Part shown: in pieces, positions 1-8,628 of the stretch | How the letters are laid out: each line of letters begins with the position of its first letter | How positions within the stretch are numbered: the first letter of the stretch is position 1 | Source: Geofilum rubicundum JCM 15548 | GTDB taxonomy: Bacteria > Bacteroidota > Bacteroidia > Bacteroidales > Marinilabiliaceae | Direction of reading: 5' to 3' | Assembly: GCF_000974365.1 (NCBI RefSeq) | Contig: NZ_BAZW01000006.1 | Location: forward strand, 1-64,000 | Length of the DNA: 64,000 nucleotides | Position numbers and translations under genes: made by a program | Notes under the pieces: model-generated | What the model was told of the DNA's origin: nothing | What the model saw: only the letters and a program-made list of their open reading frames with translations | The model's database searches: none

Positions 1-1
1 A

Positions 2-262
2 ACCAATATTTGGAATTACACTGTAATTGAATGGTCTGAAAGTCAAGCAGACATCTACTATGAAATGCTTATTGATTCTTGCGAAGAGGCTGCTAAAAAG
101 CCCGATTTAGGGAAAGACTACTCCAATATAACAGAGTTTTTGTTGGGAATAAAGTCGGGGCGACATATTATTTTCTATCAAAAGAAAGCAGAAGGTCAAA
201 TTGAAATTATAAGAATACTCCACGAGCAAATGGACCTAAAGAATAGATTAAAAGGAAAATAA
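2..262 (+). CDS. ParE/RelE-type toxin, 5' end outside the window
   Basis: The frame is open from the left edge, so the start codon lies outside. The visible 86 residues carry the ParE-like layout: an N-terminal 'YTVIEWSESQADIYY' segment, a helical middle with 'KKPDLGKDY', then 'GRHIIFYQK' and the C-terminal 'IIRILHEQMD' strand. ParE toxins of this family poison DNA gyrase and are normally encoded just downstream of an antitoxin gene, which would be off the left edge. The family call is from motif recognition; function and activity are inferred. Confidence 0.8.
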   Translation, partial: TNIWNYTVIEWSESQADIYYEMLIDSCEEAAKKPDLGKDYSNITEFLLGIKSGRHIIFYQKKAEGQIEIIRILHEQMDLKNRLKGK

Positions 263-281
263 TAACCCCACATAATATATT

Positions 282-546
282 AGAGTATATGAGCGGTCGG
301 CACTGCTTGTCCCGAGAATCGGGAACCCAGCTCGGTTGAGCTACAATCTTCTTTTATGGACTTGTTGTCGGTTTTTGATGTTTTTGGCAAGGCCACCCAT
401 GGTACTGGTTTCTTTTGTGCCCGGTTCCGGTAGTCTTTAGCTACGAAAGTGACGTGTGTTGAGTCAACGTTCAATATCCTCTGGTTGCTGATGGCAATGC
501 GATGGGTGTATTGCCCCAGATACCTGATAAAATGCTCGGCAACTGT
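282..546 (-). pseudogene. IS91-type (Y2) transposase, C-terminal remnant
   Basis: Read on the minus strand, this stretch gives 'IRYLGQYTHRIAISNQR' followed by 'ILNVDSTHVTFVAKDYRNR', the conserved C-terminal block of IS91-family transposases (Pfam Y2_Tnp). An in-frame stop lies just upstream (around 558), and the frame runs into unrelated sequence after about 400, so only a fragment is left. Weak similarity may extend to about 700, but I cannot align it. No terminal repeats or intact element are visible. It is a dead insertion next to the toxin gene. Confidence 0.65.
309..345. repeat. REP-like palindromic repeat, copy 1
   Basis: The palindrome TCCCGAGAATCGGGA (316-type layout: two 6-base arms around a 3-base centre) is followed closely by a second inverted repeat, AGCTCGGTTGAGCT. 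A very similar unit, TCCCGAAAATCGGGA followed by CGCTTCGCTGCG, occurs at about 16062-16098. Two copies 15.7 kb apart in non-coding or decayed DNA suggest a dispersed REP-like or MITE-like element. That family assignment is an inference. Confidence 0.4.
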
Positions 547-733
547 CAGATAGCTGGGTTTTTATTCCCCGCGTCAATTTTTGTAACGGCCGGCATTAAC
601 AACACCCGCAAACTCTCTACTTATGTGCATGGGATCCTCTTCTTTGGTGATAAGTCAGCGCAAATTTCTTACTTTTACAAGACTTGTCAGGCTGAATGTT
701 TATTTCCAAAGTCTATAAATAAAATGCTGGAAG

Positions 734-1345
734 TCAGTCAAGTAGTTTTAGTCCTTCGCGGGCTGAGGCGTCATTGGGTGACCAAAGTAAAACTTTATTA
801 AAAAGTACTCGTGCTTCCCGGTTTTTCCCTAGTTGCAGACTGGTCCAGGCCATCATAATCAGGCCATCGTAATGGAAGGGATATAAATCCACCACCTTTT
901 GAAAATGGCGTGCTGCCTGCGTCCAGTTTTTTCTTTCGTAATGAATGGATCCTAGCCTATAGAGGGCGACCGTATTACCTGGGCTGTTTTCAAGTATCTG
1001 GGAGTAGATTTTTATAATTTCGTCCCACTCACCATTGGCAGCCATTGGCAGGACAATGCCAAAGCGGGCTTCTTCACTGTAAGGCATCAATGCCAATGCG
1101 CGCTTGTAATGGGTTTTTGAATCTTCAAAGCAACCTTCGTTAAAATATAGCCATCCCAATCGCAGGTTAAACTCATAGGAATCGCGCTGGTAGATGTTCT
1201 GAAGCACTGCAGCAGACTGCTCAAAGTCACCTGCTTTTTCAAGCGAGTAACTTTGTTCAAAGGCTTTTAACACCTGATCGCTGTATTGTGCCTCTGTCGA
1301 AACAAGCACAACAAACAAAATGGCAATTGCTAATAAATGCTTCAT
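734..1345 (-). CDS. TPR-repeat protein, secreted
   Basis: This 203-residue protein has an N-terminal signal peptide (MKHLLAIAILFVVLVSTEAQ) and then tandem tetratricopeptide repeats over most of its length, for example 'NLRLGWLYFNEGCFEDSKTH' and 'ALYRLGSIHYERKNWTQAAR'. TPRs are protein-binding scaffolds, so a periplasmic partner role is likely. It is the last gene of the minus-strand operon: its start overlaps the stop of the outer-membrane gene upstream by 4 bases (1342-1345), which implies translational coupling. The two proteins probably work together. No specific function is recognisable. Confidence 0.75.
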   Translation of the reverse strand: MKHLLAIAILFVVLVSTEAQYSDQVLKAFEQSYSLEKAGDFEQSAAVLQNIYQRDSYEFNLRLGWLYFNEGCFEDSKTHYKRALALMPYSEEARFGIVLPMAANGEWDEIIKIYSQILENSPGNTVALYRLGSIHYERKNWTQAARHFQKVVDLYPFHYDGLIMMAWTSLQLGKNREARVLFNKVLLWSPNDASAREGLKLLD

Positions 1346-2673
1346 AAGTTGTATCTTAAACTGATTAAAAAGCTCTTTTCGCTGAACAAATATTTCGCCA
1401 TCTGATAATCAACGGTGTTGGCATAAATGAAGGTTAGTCCTTCTTTATCTGTTATGCGGTAACGACCTGTGATGTCAAACCGGTTATTAAATAGTGGTAT
1501 CCAGGCAGTAATGCCGGCTATGCCTTTAATGGTTTCGGACATGTTGTAAACGATATAGCCATCGGAGGCACTAAAATTTCTTATGTTCCCTGTCACCCAC
1601 TCACCTGTTAGCCAAAGAGGTCCGGTTTTAATACTTAGTTTTTGACTAAAAACATGATGGTTTTTGTCTGTACCATTGTCGTGATACCTTGACAGGTCCG
1701 AAGTCAAATACAAATTGGTATTTCCCAAGGGGTAAACAATCACCTGTCCATCAATTTGCCATTGTTTGGTGCCACTTATTTCTCCTGCCGATAAGGAAAG
1801 TTTTGGACGTAACCACCTTAATTCTTTGGCAATTCCTGCGTTTAAAACATAATCATTGATGGCATAAATGTTCCTGTTTAACCGGGGAACCCCTTCTGAA
1901 GAGTAGGAGAACCAATGACTTACTGCTTCTCCCCACAATAGAGAAGCAGAAGATGTAACCATCCACCCATGATCGAACAAATAACGTCCCTGCAGATAAT
2001 ATTGGTATTGTGTGGTTGTGCTCTCATGTTGGATATTTATCCTTGTAAGTGGTGACTGAAAAAGTTGCATTCTTGAAATCCCGAGGTGACTGACCCCGTG
2101 AAATGCATACACCCTGCCGGAAACCCGGTGATCAATGCCAAATGCCTTATAAACCTGGCGGTCGGCCACATTTCGGTAACCCAGATAATTGTATGCCCCA
2201 GCTATATTTTCGTCCAGTAAAGCCTCTATTTCACTGTTGTCTGAAATCTGCACTTCGGCCAGTATTGAATTAACTCCAGTCTGTTTCCTGATGTCCATGC
2301 TTGAGAGGTAATCATCGGAAAAACGCATTGCAAGTCTATTTGCCTCGTCCTTGCGGCCGGACATCACCAATGAATAATAATACCAATAATTGACAAACTC
2401 ATCGGAACTGTTTTTCTTGTAGGCTTTTGACAAATGATGGGCCGCCAATCGATATTTCTTCAACTCATAAGCAGCTATTCCTGCCCTTACCCGGAGATAG
2501 AAAAAGTCAATTCCTTGGTGGAGGGAGCGCCTGGTTTCGCGCATCAGTGGTTTCCACTCTTGGGAAAGATAGAGCTGATAGGTTAATGAGTCGGTTTTCT
2601 GGCGGACTGGTTGACTGTAGCCCAAACCTTGTATCACTGACCACCAAATAACTGTAACTACGATTCGATACAT
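1342..2673 (-). CDS. TPR-like domain plus outer-membrane beta-barrel protein
   Basis: This 443-residue protein has a signal peptide, then helical TPR-like repeats at about residues 30-130 ('RVRAGIAAYELKKYRLAAHH', 'YWYYYSLVMSGRKDEANRLA'). From about residue 185 to the end, alternating polar/aromatic strands ending in 'FLISLRYNL' are typical of a Bacteroidota outer-membrane barrel. The same layout is known from proteins called YaiO-like. The start lies inside the end of the transporter-peptidase gene (16-base overlap, 2658-2673), and the stop overlaps the TPR gene, so the three are coupled. It probably sits in the outer membrane with the TPR part in the periplasm. Its function is unknown. Confidence 0.7.
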   Translation of the reverse strand: MYRIVVTVIWWSVIQGLGYSQPVRQKTDSLTYQLYLSQEWKPLMRETRRSLHQGIDFFYLRVRAGIAAYELKKYRLAAHHLSKAYKKNSSDEFVNYWYYYSLVMSGRKDEANRLAMRFSDDYLSSMDIRKQTGVNSILAEVQISDNSEIEALLDENIAGAYNYLGYRNVADRQVYKAFGIDHRVSGRVYAFHGVSHLGISRMQLFQSPLTRINIQHESTTTQYQYYLQGRYLFDHGWMVTSSASLLWGEAVSHWFSYSSEGVPRLNRNIYAINDYVLNAGIAKELRWLRPKLSLSAGEISGTKQWQIDGQVIVYPLGNTNLYLTSDLSRYHDNGTDKNHHVFSQKLSIKTGPLWLTGEWVTGNIRNFSASDGYIVYNMSETIKGIAGITAWIPLFNNRFDITGRYRITDKEGLTFIYANTVDYQMAKYLFSEKSFLISLRYNL

Positions 2674-4850
2674 ATGGCTTTAAATTGTTGGTTTTCAATT
2701 TTAACACTAAATGAGGTTATGAAGTGTTCGGACAGTTCAGCTTCAAAATGCATTTTTCTGCTTCTGCTCAAATTAATAACCGAGCTAATAATCCCCGATG
2801 ATGCCGAAATGTCATCATTAAACTGTTTATAAGAAAGCTGAAAATCAGCTTTCAAATAGAACCAAAAGGGGGCAATGAAATCGTGTAAAAACATCGGGAA
2901 ATGAGCGTAAACCTTGTTTGGAGGCAATTGATCCTCTATTGTTAATCCTTTGTAGTAACCTGTGAGCACTTTATAAAAAGCCAGGTAGAAATAATAAAGT
3001 AAACTTTTACGGGTGCCCAGGTAATTAATAAAATAATGAATATTGCCATTGTTATAAAACCAGGCTGTTGCTCCACTGCGGGCGCATTCAATGTATGAGT
3101 TGTTGTACTCATCGGTTTTTACTTCCCACTCATGGCGGCCGGCGAGCCAGTCATCATCAGCTTTTTCAACTTCGAAAACAAATTTACGCCCTGGTACAAA
3201 ATGAAAAGCTTGCTCTAGCATGGCATGGTTTTGAATCGCTGTTACCTTTTCATCAATTGCAGGAATGGCATGTGTTTTCAGCGTCAGACGACCATCCTCT
3301 TCCACCAGATAATTAGACAAAGGATAGTTCATTGTTTTACTGCCGATATGCGGGGTTTCCTGAATTTGAAAATGCAGGTGCGGAAAAGGAGAGCGCCCTG
3401 AATTACCACACCATCCAATTATCTCACCTTTGTTTAAATGATCGCCTTTTTTGACTTTTATAGAGCCTGGTTTTAAATGGCTTACCTGTGAAAAAAGGTG
3501 GTCATTATGTTTTAGGACTATACTGTTTCCCCAGTTTTTATTTATGTTGCTATCTCCTATGAGATTATCTGAGATGCCGTCTGTCACGTCAGCCACAATT
3601 CCATCAGCAGGTGCCACGACAGGCTTTTCATAGCAATAATAGTCTTGCACATTGTTACCTTCCCTGAACTGTTTTTTATTATTGCCAAGAATAATTAGAT
3701 CCAGTGCCTGTGCCCACTCCCCTTTATGTGTCAATTCCCCGTCATAAGCCTGGCTAACGGTCCACTCGCCAATAACCGGTAGTCCTATTGGTTGGTAATC
3801 AATAGAGTGAAATCTGTTGACATTGGTGCGTAACTGATAAAGGTTTTTTTCTGGGCTAAATAGTTGCACAGGTGTCTCAATGAGCCTGTGACCTGGCTTA
3901 ATCCTTATTTTTAGGACATACAAGAACGTTATTACCACTACATTGAAAGGCAGTGCGTACAATCCCAACTGAAGAAACGCAAACAGTTTCTGGAGGCTCA
4001 ATGTCACCATTATTACCATTGGCAGTAACCATATCAACCAAAGGTATGACCATCGCGACGGGATGATGAAGAAACCGCCTATCGCAATACTTGTCAGTAT
4101 GTAATTAAAGCCTATGTAGCTGTATCCCAATACGGATATGTCGGCACCGGTTATGTGATAAAAACCCCATGCCAGCATGAAACCATATATTGACAAAGTA
4201 AACGCAATGCGCGAATACAACAGGATCCCAATGGCAATTAAAAGACCTGCCAATAAATTATACTGAAAGAAGATGGCTCCTAACGAAAACAGATATGTTC
4301 TGATCCATTCATGACTGATCCATTCATCAAACCAGGAAACACCATCAATGAGCCCTTTGCCCCCTATTGCAAATAGCTCATTGTGAATAAATATTCCTCG
4401 TGTGCTCAACCCCAGTTCGCTGAACTCCGCAGATGCCATCATCACCAGCCATATTCCCAATAGGAAAGGAATACTTAAATAGGGTAGGCCATATTTAAAG
4501 AAAAACCCCTGGAAGGCAATGGTGAAGAAAAATGTTAGTAAGGCAGCCACCAACAGCAACAGGAAAAATGCGGGCCCTACATTAAATGTGAGGCCAAATC
4601 CAAGCCCTACCAGCAAACTATTGTAGCCATAATAACCTTTTTTTGTGAACCAGGTGTCAAATCCCATCAATTGCGCAGCCAAATTGCTGACGATAGCAGC
4701 AATTGCCCCAGACAACCCTGCGTTCACGTCAATAAAACTGACAAACAATAAAATCCACCCAAGCTTTCTGTCATCTGAAAAGAAAACTTGTGCATAGCTG
4801 TTAAGAAAGCCATCGGTCAGGATTCGCCATGATTGCTTCAATGATTCCAT
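2658..4850 (-). CDS. urea-transporter (UT) domain fused to M23 metallopeptidase
   Basis: This 730-residue protein is a fusion. Residues about 5-310 are membrane segments with the UT-family two-fold repeat: 'KKGYYGYNSLLVGLGFG' near 70-87, and in the second half 'GAIFFQYNLLAGLLIAIGIL' near 191-210 and 'YIGFNYILTSIAIGGFF' near 245-261. Residues about 365-500 form an M23/LytM peptidase fold with ligand candidates H375, D384 and H493, catalytic-type H458, and the HLHF motif at 491-494. A further C-terminal region of about 200 residues is unassigned. UT proteins carry urea or small amides; M23 enzymes cut peptidoglycan cross-bridges. The gene sits between a PLP decarboxylase and an outer-membrane/TPR pair. 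The transported substrate is not shown by the sequence. Confidence 0.8.
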   Translation of the reverse strand: MESLKQSWRILTDGFLNSYAQVFFSDDRKLGWILLFVSFIDVNAGLSGAIAAIVSNLAAQLMGFDTWFTKKGYYGYNSLLVGLGFGLTFNVGPAFFLLLLVAALLTFFFTIAFQGFFFKYGLPYLSIPFLLGIWLVMMASAEFSELGLSTRGIFIHNELFAIGGKGLIDGVSWFDEWISHEWIRTYLFSLGAIFFQYNLLAGLLIAIGILLYSRIAFTLSIYGFMLAWGFYHITGADISVLGYSYIGFNYILTSIAIGGFFIIPSRWSYLWLIWLLPMVIMVTLSLQKLFAFLQLGLYALPFNVVVITFLYVLKIRIKPGHRLIETPVQLFSPEKNLYQLRTNVNRFHSIDYQPIGLPVIGEWTVSQAYDGELTHKGEWAQALDLIILGNNKKQFREGNNVQDYYCYEKPVVAPADGIVADVTDGISDNLIGDSNINKNWGNSIVLKHNDHLFSQVSHLKPGSIKVKKGDHLNKGEIIGWCGNSGRSPFPHLHFQIQETPHIGSKTMNYPLSNYLVEEDGRLTLKTHAIPAIDEKVTAIQNHAMLEQAFHFVPGRKFVFEVEKADDDWLAGRHEWEVKTDEYNNSYIECARSGATAWFYNNGNIHYFINYLGTRKSLLYYFYLAFYKVLTGYYKGLTIEDQLPPNKVYAHFPMFLHDFIAPFWFYLKADFQLSYKQFNDDISASSGIISSVINLSRSRKMHFEAELSEHFITSFSVKIENQQFKAICIES

Positions 4851-4948
4851 ACTATTTCATCAGTATATAATTTGTTATAGTGATTGGCGAAATGGAACTT
4901 GAGAGCTGCTCTCGCACGCACGTTTCATTCGTGTTTGTTATTGTCGAT

Positions 4949-6301
4949 TCATACACATTTCAAATAATCAGGGACGCTTTCCTGGGCCTTGAAAGTTTCA
5001 AGGCTTTCATTTTCCCTTATTACATATACTTCACCATCACTTCCCAGTAAAACAATTTTTGGCCTGTAAGTAATAAACTGAAGCCATTGTGTCATGTTGT
5101 ATGCCCCTATACGCTCTATTACTACCGGATCGCCCGGCTGCAACAAGGGGAAACGTACTGCCTGGCGTATGATATCAATATTCATGCACAACGGGCCACA
5201 TATCTGGGTGTCCTCCGAGTCGTCATTGACAGGTACTCCGGGTATTATGGTGTGCTCGTACCAGAATGAAGTAAATAAGTGATTTACACCGATGTTTATT
5301 ATCATTCCCCTCTGTCCGCTGGCCATTCGTTTGTTGGCAACCACAGAGCCTAAAAGGTAACCGGCATCATCGATGAGCGCCCTTCCGGTTTCCAAGATCA
5401 GCAGTGGCATATCCTCCGGTTTAATCTCTGAATTAAGCAGAGCTCCGGTTATAGCTTCCGCGTAATCATCGAATGTTGGACATGTGTCCGTACCTGGCAG
5501 GTAAGCACCTTTTAAGGTGTTTCGGGTGGCAAAACCTCCCCCCATATCTATGTACCTGATCTTATGACTGTATTTTCGTTCGGTCCTGACAGCCAAATCA
5601 GCCAGTTTGGCTGCTGCTACGCTGTATGCAGAAACACTCATAATATAAGTGCCAATGTGTGTGTGCAGGCCTACCAACTCAACGTTTTCAGTGTTCATTA
5701 TTCGATTAACAGCATTCCATGCCTCGCCATTTTCGTAATTAAACCCAAATCGTTCCCATTGCGGATAGATGCCTGTGTTCATATTAATTCGGATAGCCAA
5801 TCTGGCTTTTTCAGGCAACTCTTTTGATAATTGAATGATTTGATACAACTCATCGAAATGGTCCACATGTATCAAAGACCCCTTTTGAATGGCAGATTTT
5901 AGCTCTTCCGCCGTTTTGTAGGGCCCGTTAAAAATTATGTTTCTGGGATCCACGTCATTGCTAAGGGCTTTCTCGTACTCAAACCACGAAACAACTTCGG
6001 CCCATGAGCCTTCCTGATGAAAAATACGGCATACGGCATCTAGGTAATTGGTTTTGTAGGACCATGCCATTTGTACTTTCTGATATCGGGTAGAAAATGC
6101 CTGTAACAATTCGCGATAAGTATCGCGGATCACAATCTCTGACAAGACATAAACCGGTGAACCATATTCGGCCAACAAATCCTTCACCAAATGCCCCTCT
6201 ATTTCCGTTTTGGCTTCGAGAACAAATTTGGCCCCGAATTTATCAGGTAAACCGCTTTGGATGCGGTTAATAACGGGTCTTTCATATTTTAATTTTTCCA
6301 T
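4949..6301 (-). CDS. PLP-dependent decarboxylase, DAP/ornithine decarboxylase fold type III
   Basis: This 450-residue enzyme has the alanine-racemase-fold barrel and C-terminal beta domain of LysA/ODC-type decarboxylases. Visible landmarks are the PLP lysine K83 in 'AWSYKTNY', 'HTHIG' at 213-217, the glycine loop 'DMGGGF' at 252-257, 'ETGR' at 304-307, 'CGPLCMNID' at 368-376 and 'GAYNMTQW' near 399. In true diaminopimelate decarboxylases the segment after 'CGP' normally reads CESxD and the earlier motif EPGR. Both differ here, so the substrate is probably not diaminopimelate. It lies 36 bases downstream of the cargo-protein gene in the same operon as the ATP-grasp and PqqD-like genes, which suggests a dedicated biosynthetic pathway rather than lysine synthesis. 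Confidence 0.8.
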   Translation of the reverse strand: MEKLKYERPVINRIQSGLPDKFGAKFVLEAKTEIEGHLVKDLLAEYGSPVYVLSEIVIRDTYRELLQAFSTRYQKVQMAWSYKTNYLDAVCRIFHQEGSWAEVVSWFEYEKALSNDVDPRNIIFNGPYKTAEELKSAIQKGSLIHVDHFDELYQIIQLSKELPEKARLAIRINMNTGIYPQWERFGFNYENGEAWNAVNRIMNTENVELVGLHTHIGTYIMSVSAYSVAAAKLADLAVRTERKYSHKIRYIDMGGGFATRNTLKGAYLPGTDTCPTFDDYAEAITGALLNSEIKPEDMPLLILETGRALIDDAGYLLGSVVANKRMASGQRGMIINIGVNHLFTSFWYEHTIIPGVPVNDDSEDTQICGPLCMNIDIIRQAVRFPLLQPGDPVVIERIGAYNMTQWLQFITYRPKIVLLGSDGEVYVIRENESLETFKAQESVPDYLKCV

Positions 6302-6337
6302 CTCTGGTAAATGTTTAGTTATTCTGCTCTTCCACTT

Positions 6338-7114
6338 TTAATACACAACAATTTTGGCTGTTTGGGATATCCTATGACCAACTGCAATATGATAAAGATA
6401 AGTGCCTGCAGGCCAGCCGTATATGCTCAATGCTATGTTTGTTTTTCCTTCCAGGGGTATTTCCTTCATAATTTTTCCCGAGAGTGAAAATATTTTAAGT
6501 ATGCCAAGTTCATTCCCGGTTGGAACAATTATATGAATAAGGTCCCTGGCCGGATTTGGATAGGATTCGGGCGATTGTGCAACGGCATGCCAAATGGCCG
6601 TTTGGGTGCCGGGAATGGAATAGAGATAGGTCTTGATGGAGCCCGGCCAAAATGAATTGTCATAGGCATGCACCACCATTTTATATACCTCTTCTCCGAC
6701 GGGTAATATTGATGCATACAATCCCCCATTTATTGTAGTTAGCACCCGCCCGGTCTCATCAATGACCTTTGAGATATACCGATAGTAACCATCCTCGCCA
6801 ACCGTTACCCAATTGTATGCAGAGAACCATATTTCAATGTTTGAATCAGCATTAAATAAGTTTTGGGTCACAAATTGAATATCGTACAGGTAATAATCGG
6901 CCGGCAATGCTATGGGAATGGTCTTCCACAAAGTATGGTCCAAATGATAGATGCGACATTCACTCCTAGGAACATCCATGAGGTAATACTTGTAATCGCT
7001 GGCATTGATCTTGGTCGACGTCAGGGAAAAGTCATACGTTTTCTCTAAATCAAACTGGGCTTTCCCAGCCTGAAGTGAAAAAAACAACACCAAAAAAAAT
7101 GCTAAAGCTCTCAT
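6338..7114 (-). CDS. secreted protein with type IX secretion C-terminal sorting domain
   Basis: The chosen start (7114) gives a signal peptide 'MRALAFFLVLFFSLQAGKAQ' and a protein of about 258 residues. An in-frame ATG at 7168 would add 18 residues before the signal and overlap the upstream stop. The last 75 residues show the type A sorting domain: 'SYPNPARDLIHI', then 'LKIFSLSGKIMKEI', 'PAGTYLYHIAVG' and a basic end 'SQTAKIVVY'. The middle is beta-rich without a known catalytic motif. The protein is expected to cross the outer membrane by the type IX system and be anchored or released. Its position between the ATP-grasp and decarboxylase genes suggests it belongs to the pathway. Its role is unknown. 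Confidence 0.75.
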   Translation of the reverse strand: MRALAFFLVLFFSLQAGKAQFDLEKTYDFSLTSTKINASDYKYYLMDVPRSECRIYHLDHTLWKTIPIALPADYYLYDIQFVTQNLFNADSNIEIWFSAYNWVTVGEDGYYRYISKVIDETGRVLTTINGGLYASILPVGEEVYKMVVHAYDNSFWPGSIKTYLYSIPGTQTAIWHAVAQSPESYPNPARDLIHIIVPTGNELGILKIFSLSGKIMKEIPLEGKTNIALSIYGWPAGTYLYHIAVGHRISQTAKIVVY

Positions 7115-7167
7115 TTTATTTGTTTTAATAATGTGGATTTCAATAGTAAGATGGACAAAAGGGATCA

Positions 7168-8232
7168 TTAAAATTCATCTGAATGTTGAAGTTCCCCGTC
7201 CATTGATATCTTTTCAAACTGACCTATGTCGCCCAGCATATCCCAGGAATAACGGATAAACATTTTGCCTACCTGGTATTCTTGGGACGTCGGAACATTC
7301 TCACCCATAGCCATCTTTACCATATATTCAGGAATGTTCTGTCCGGCACCAACTGCCAGGTACACCCATGCCGGAATGCGTGGATTAATCTCAATCAGGA
7401 AGTACTCGCCCGATGAAGTTTTTATCATTTCCAGCTCCATTCCGCCTTTCCATCTGGTTTTGGCAATGATGTCACGGGTTATCTCCATCATTTGCGAATC
7501 ATCAATGGTGATGCCTCCCCAGGCTTTTCCTTTATCGGTTATGTATTGTTTACGCATTGAAACGGCTGCCACAGTGCGGCCGGTGCCATCGCCCAGTGCG
7601 ACCACGTTGACCTCCGTCCCTTTAATAAATTCCTGAATAATAACCGGAAGTCCCCATTTGGCAGAAATTTTATTAAAGTGAGTAATTACCTGCTCTGAGT
7701 TATAAGCCAGGTAGGCATCATAAAACTTTCCTTTAACCAATAGTGGGTAATCAAAGTCTTCTCGTAACGAAGGAATGTCAATCAAACTAACAATTTCGCG
7801 CGATTTTGGTATTCTAATGCCATACTTCTCTCCGAAGGCAGGTAAGTTGGACTTACTGCGTTCTTCTAGCTGGTTCAGCGAAGGCAGGAAGGTCCGTATG
7901 CCTTTCTGCGCAAGAAGCTTCTCTGATTTGATAAAAGTATAGAGTTCCGCATCAAAATTGGGGATTATCAAGTCAATCCTTTCCCGTTCATGGATTTCCA
8001 TTATGCGGTTCAAAAACACTTTTGTTCCGGCCGAAGGATAAGGAATAAGGTAGGTGATGTCAGTAATTCCTGGCATATATATACCGGGTTCCAGGTTTTC
8101 GTAGGCCATCCCGATAATCTTTACATCCAGGTCCTGAGATTCTCTGATGCCCCTGATTACTGGTACGCCCGGCCCCGGGTTATCGGTATTGTTGAGGCCG
8201 GTAATCGCAATATTTATTGTCTGTTTACTCAT
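7168..8232 (-). CDS. ATP-grasp ligase (carbamoyl-phosphate-synthase-like)
   Basis: This 354-residue protein has an N-terminal Rossmann-like pre-ATP-grasp domain ('INIAITGLNNTDNPGPGVPV') and an ATP-grasp domain: nucleotide-binding 'YPLLVKGKF' near 182, 'VIIQEFIKGTEVNVV' near 217-231, and the Mg-binding 'EINPRIPAW' near 295. ATP-grasp enzymes activate a carboxylate as an acyl phosphate and join it to an amine or thiol. The start overlaps the PqqD-like gene by 4 bases (8229-8232), which implies coupled translation and probably a physical partnership. The substrate is unknown. Peptide or amino-acid ligation is an inference from the neighbours. Confidence 0.8.
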   Translation of the reverse strand: MSKQTINIAITGLNNTDNPGPGVPVIRGIRESQDLDVKIIGMAYENLEPGIYMPGITDITYLIPYPSAGTKVFLNRIMEIHERERIDLIIPNFDAELYTFIKSEKLLAQKGIRTFLPSLNQLEERSKSNLPAFGEKYGIRIPKSREIVSLIDIPSLREDFDYPLLVKGKFYDAYLAYNSEQVITHFNKISAKWGLPVIIQEFIKGTEVNVVALGDGTGRTVAAVSMRKQYITDKGKAWGGITIDDSQMMEITRDIIAKTRWKGGMELEMIKTSSGEYFLIEINPRIPAWVYLAVGAGQNIPEYMVKMAMGENVPTSQEYQVGKMFIRYSWDMLGDIGQFEKISMDGELQHSDEF

Positions 8233-8480
8233 TTGTCTTTTTCTTCACTGAGGTTATAATGCTTCAGCATGGCAAAGAAATCAATCATGTTTTTTTCAAG
8301 CGTTATCTCCTCTACATCATAACGCGCTCTGATTTCCTCCTTAATTTCATTCTCCTGCATGCCATTTTTCAAATGAAAAACGATCTCCCTGCCAACAGGA
8401 TTGGTGGTGTATGACTCCCCGGTATTCGGATCGAACAAAAAACCATTGTCATTGATTGCAATCGTAGGTTTAATTCTCAT
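8229..8480 (-). CDS. PqqD-like small protein (RiPP recognition element fold)
   Basis: This 83-residue protein has the PqqD family outline: an N-terminal beta pair 'NGFLFDPNTGESYTTNPVGR', then helices 'EIVFHLKNGMQENEIKEEI' and 'DFFAMLKHYNL'. PqqD and related RRE domains bind a precursor peptide and present it to a modifying enzyme. It is the first gene of the operon and overlaps the ATP-grasp gene by 4 bases. No obvious precursor peptide is encoded between it and the AraC gene. It may instead hold an amino-acid substrate or act as a structural partner of the ligase. The family call is sequence-based; the role is inferred. Confidence 0.75.
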   Translation of the reverse strand: MRIKPTIAINDNGFLFDPNTGESYTTNPVGREIVFHLKNGMQENEIKEEIRARYDVEEITLEKNMIDFFAMLKHYNLSEEKDK

Positions 8481-8604
8481 AACTGCCTGAATTTATAGGG
8501 TATTATTGTTTTGAATTTTACACAATACAAATTAGCAATGATTCCGTTTGAAAAGTGTTACTAAATCATGTGTAAATTGTATGAAATTTTGCAAGGAGAA
8601 GTGT

Positions 8605-8628
8605 TGTCAATGCATTTCTGCATTGACA
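8605..8628 (-). terminator. hairpin with GAAA loop after the AraC-type gene
   Basis: A perfect 10-base inverted repeat (TGTCAATGCA / TGCATTGACA) encloses four bases that read GAAA on the minus strand, a stable tetraloop. It lies 20 bases beyond the AraC-type stop codon and about 125 bases before the PqqD-like start. No U-tract follows, so it may be a weak terminator, a 3'-end stabiliser or a leader structure of the operon. Confidence 0.4.

Noticed and set aside
4949-6301. lysA (diaminopimelate decarboxylase) by name
   Set aside because: Key substrate motifs differ and no lysine genes are nearby, so only the fold-level call is kept.
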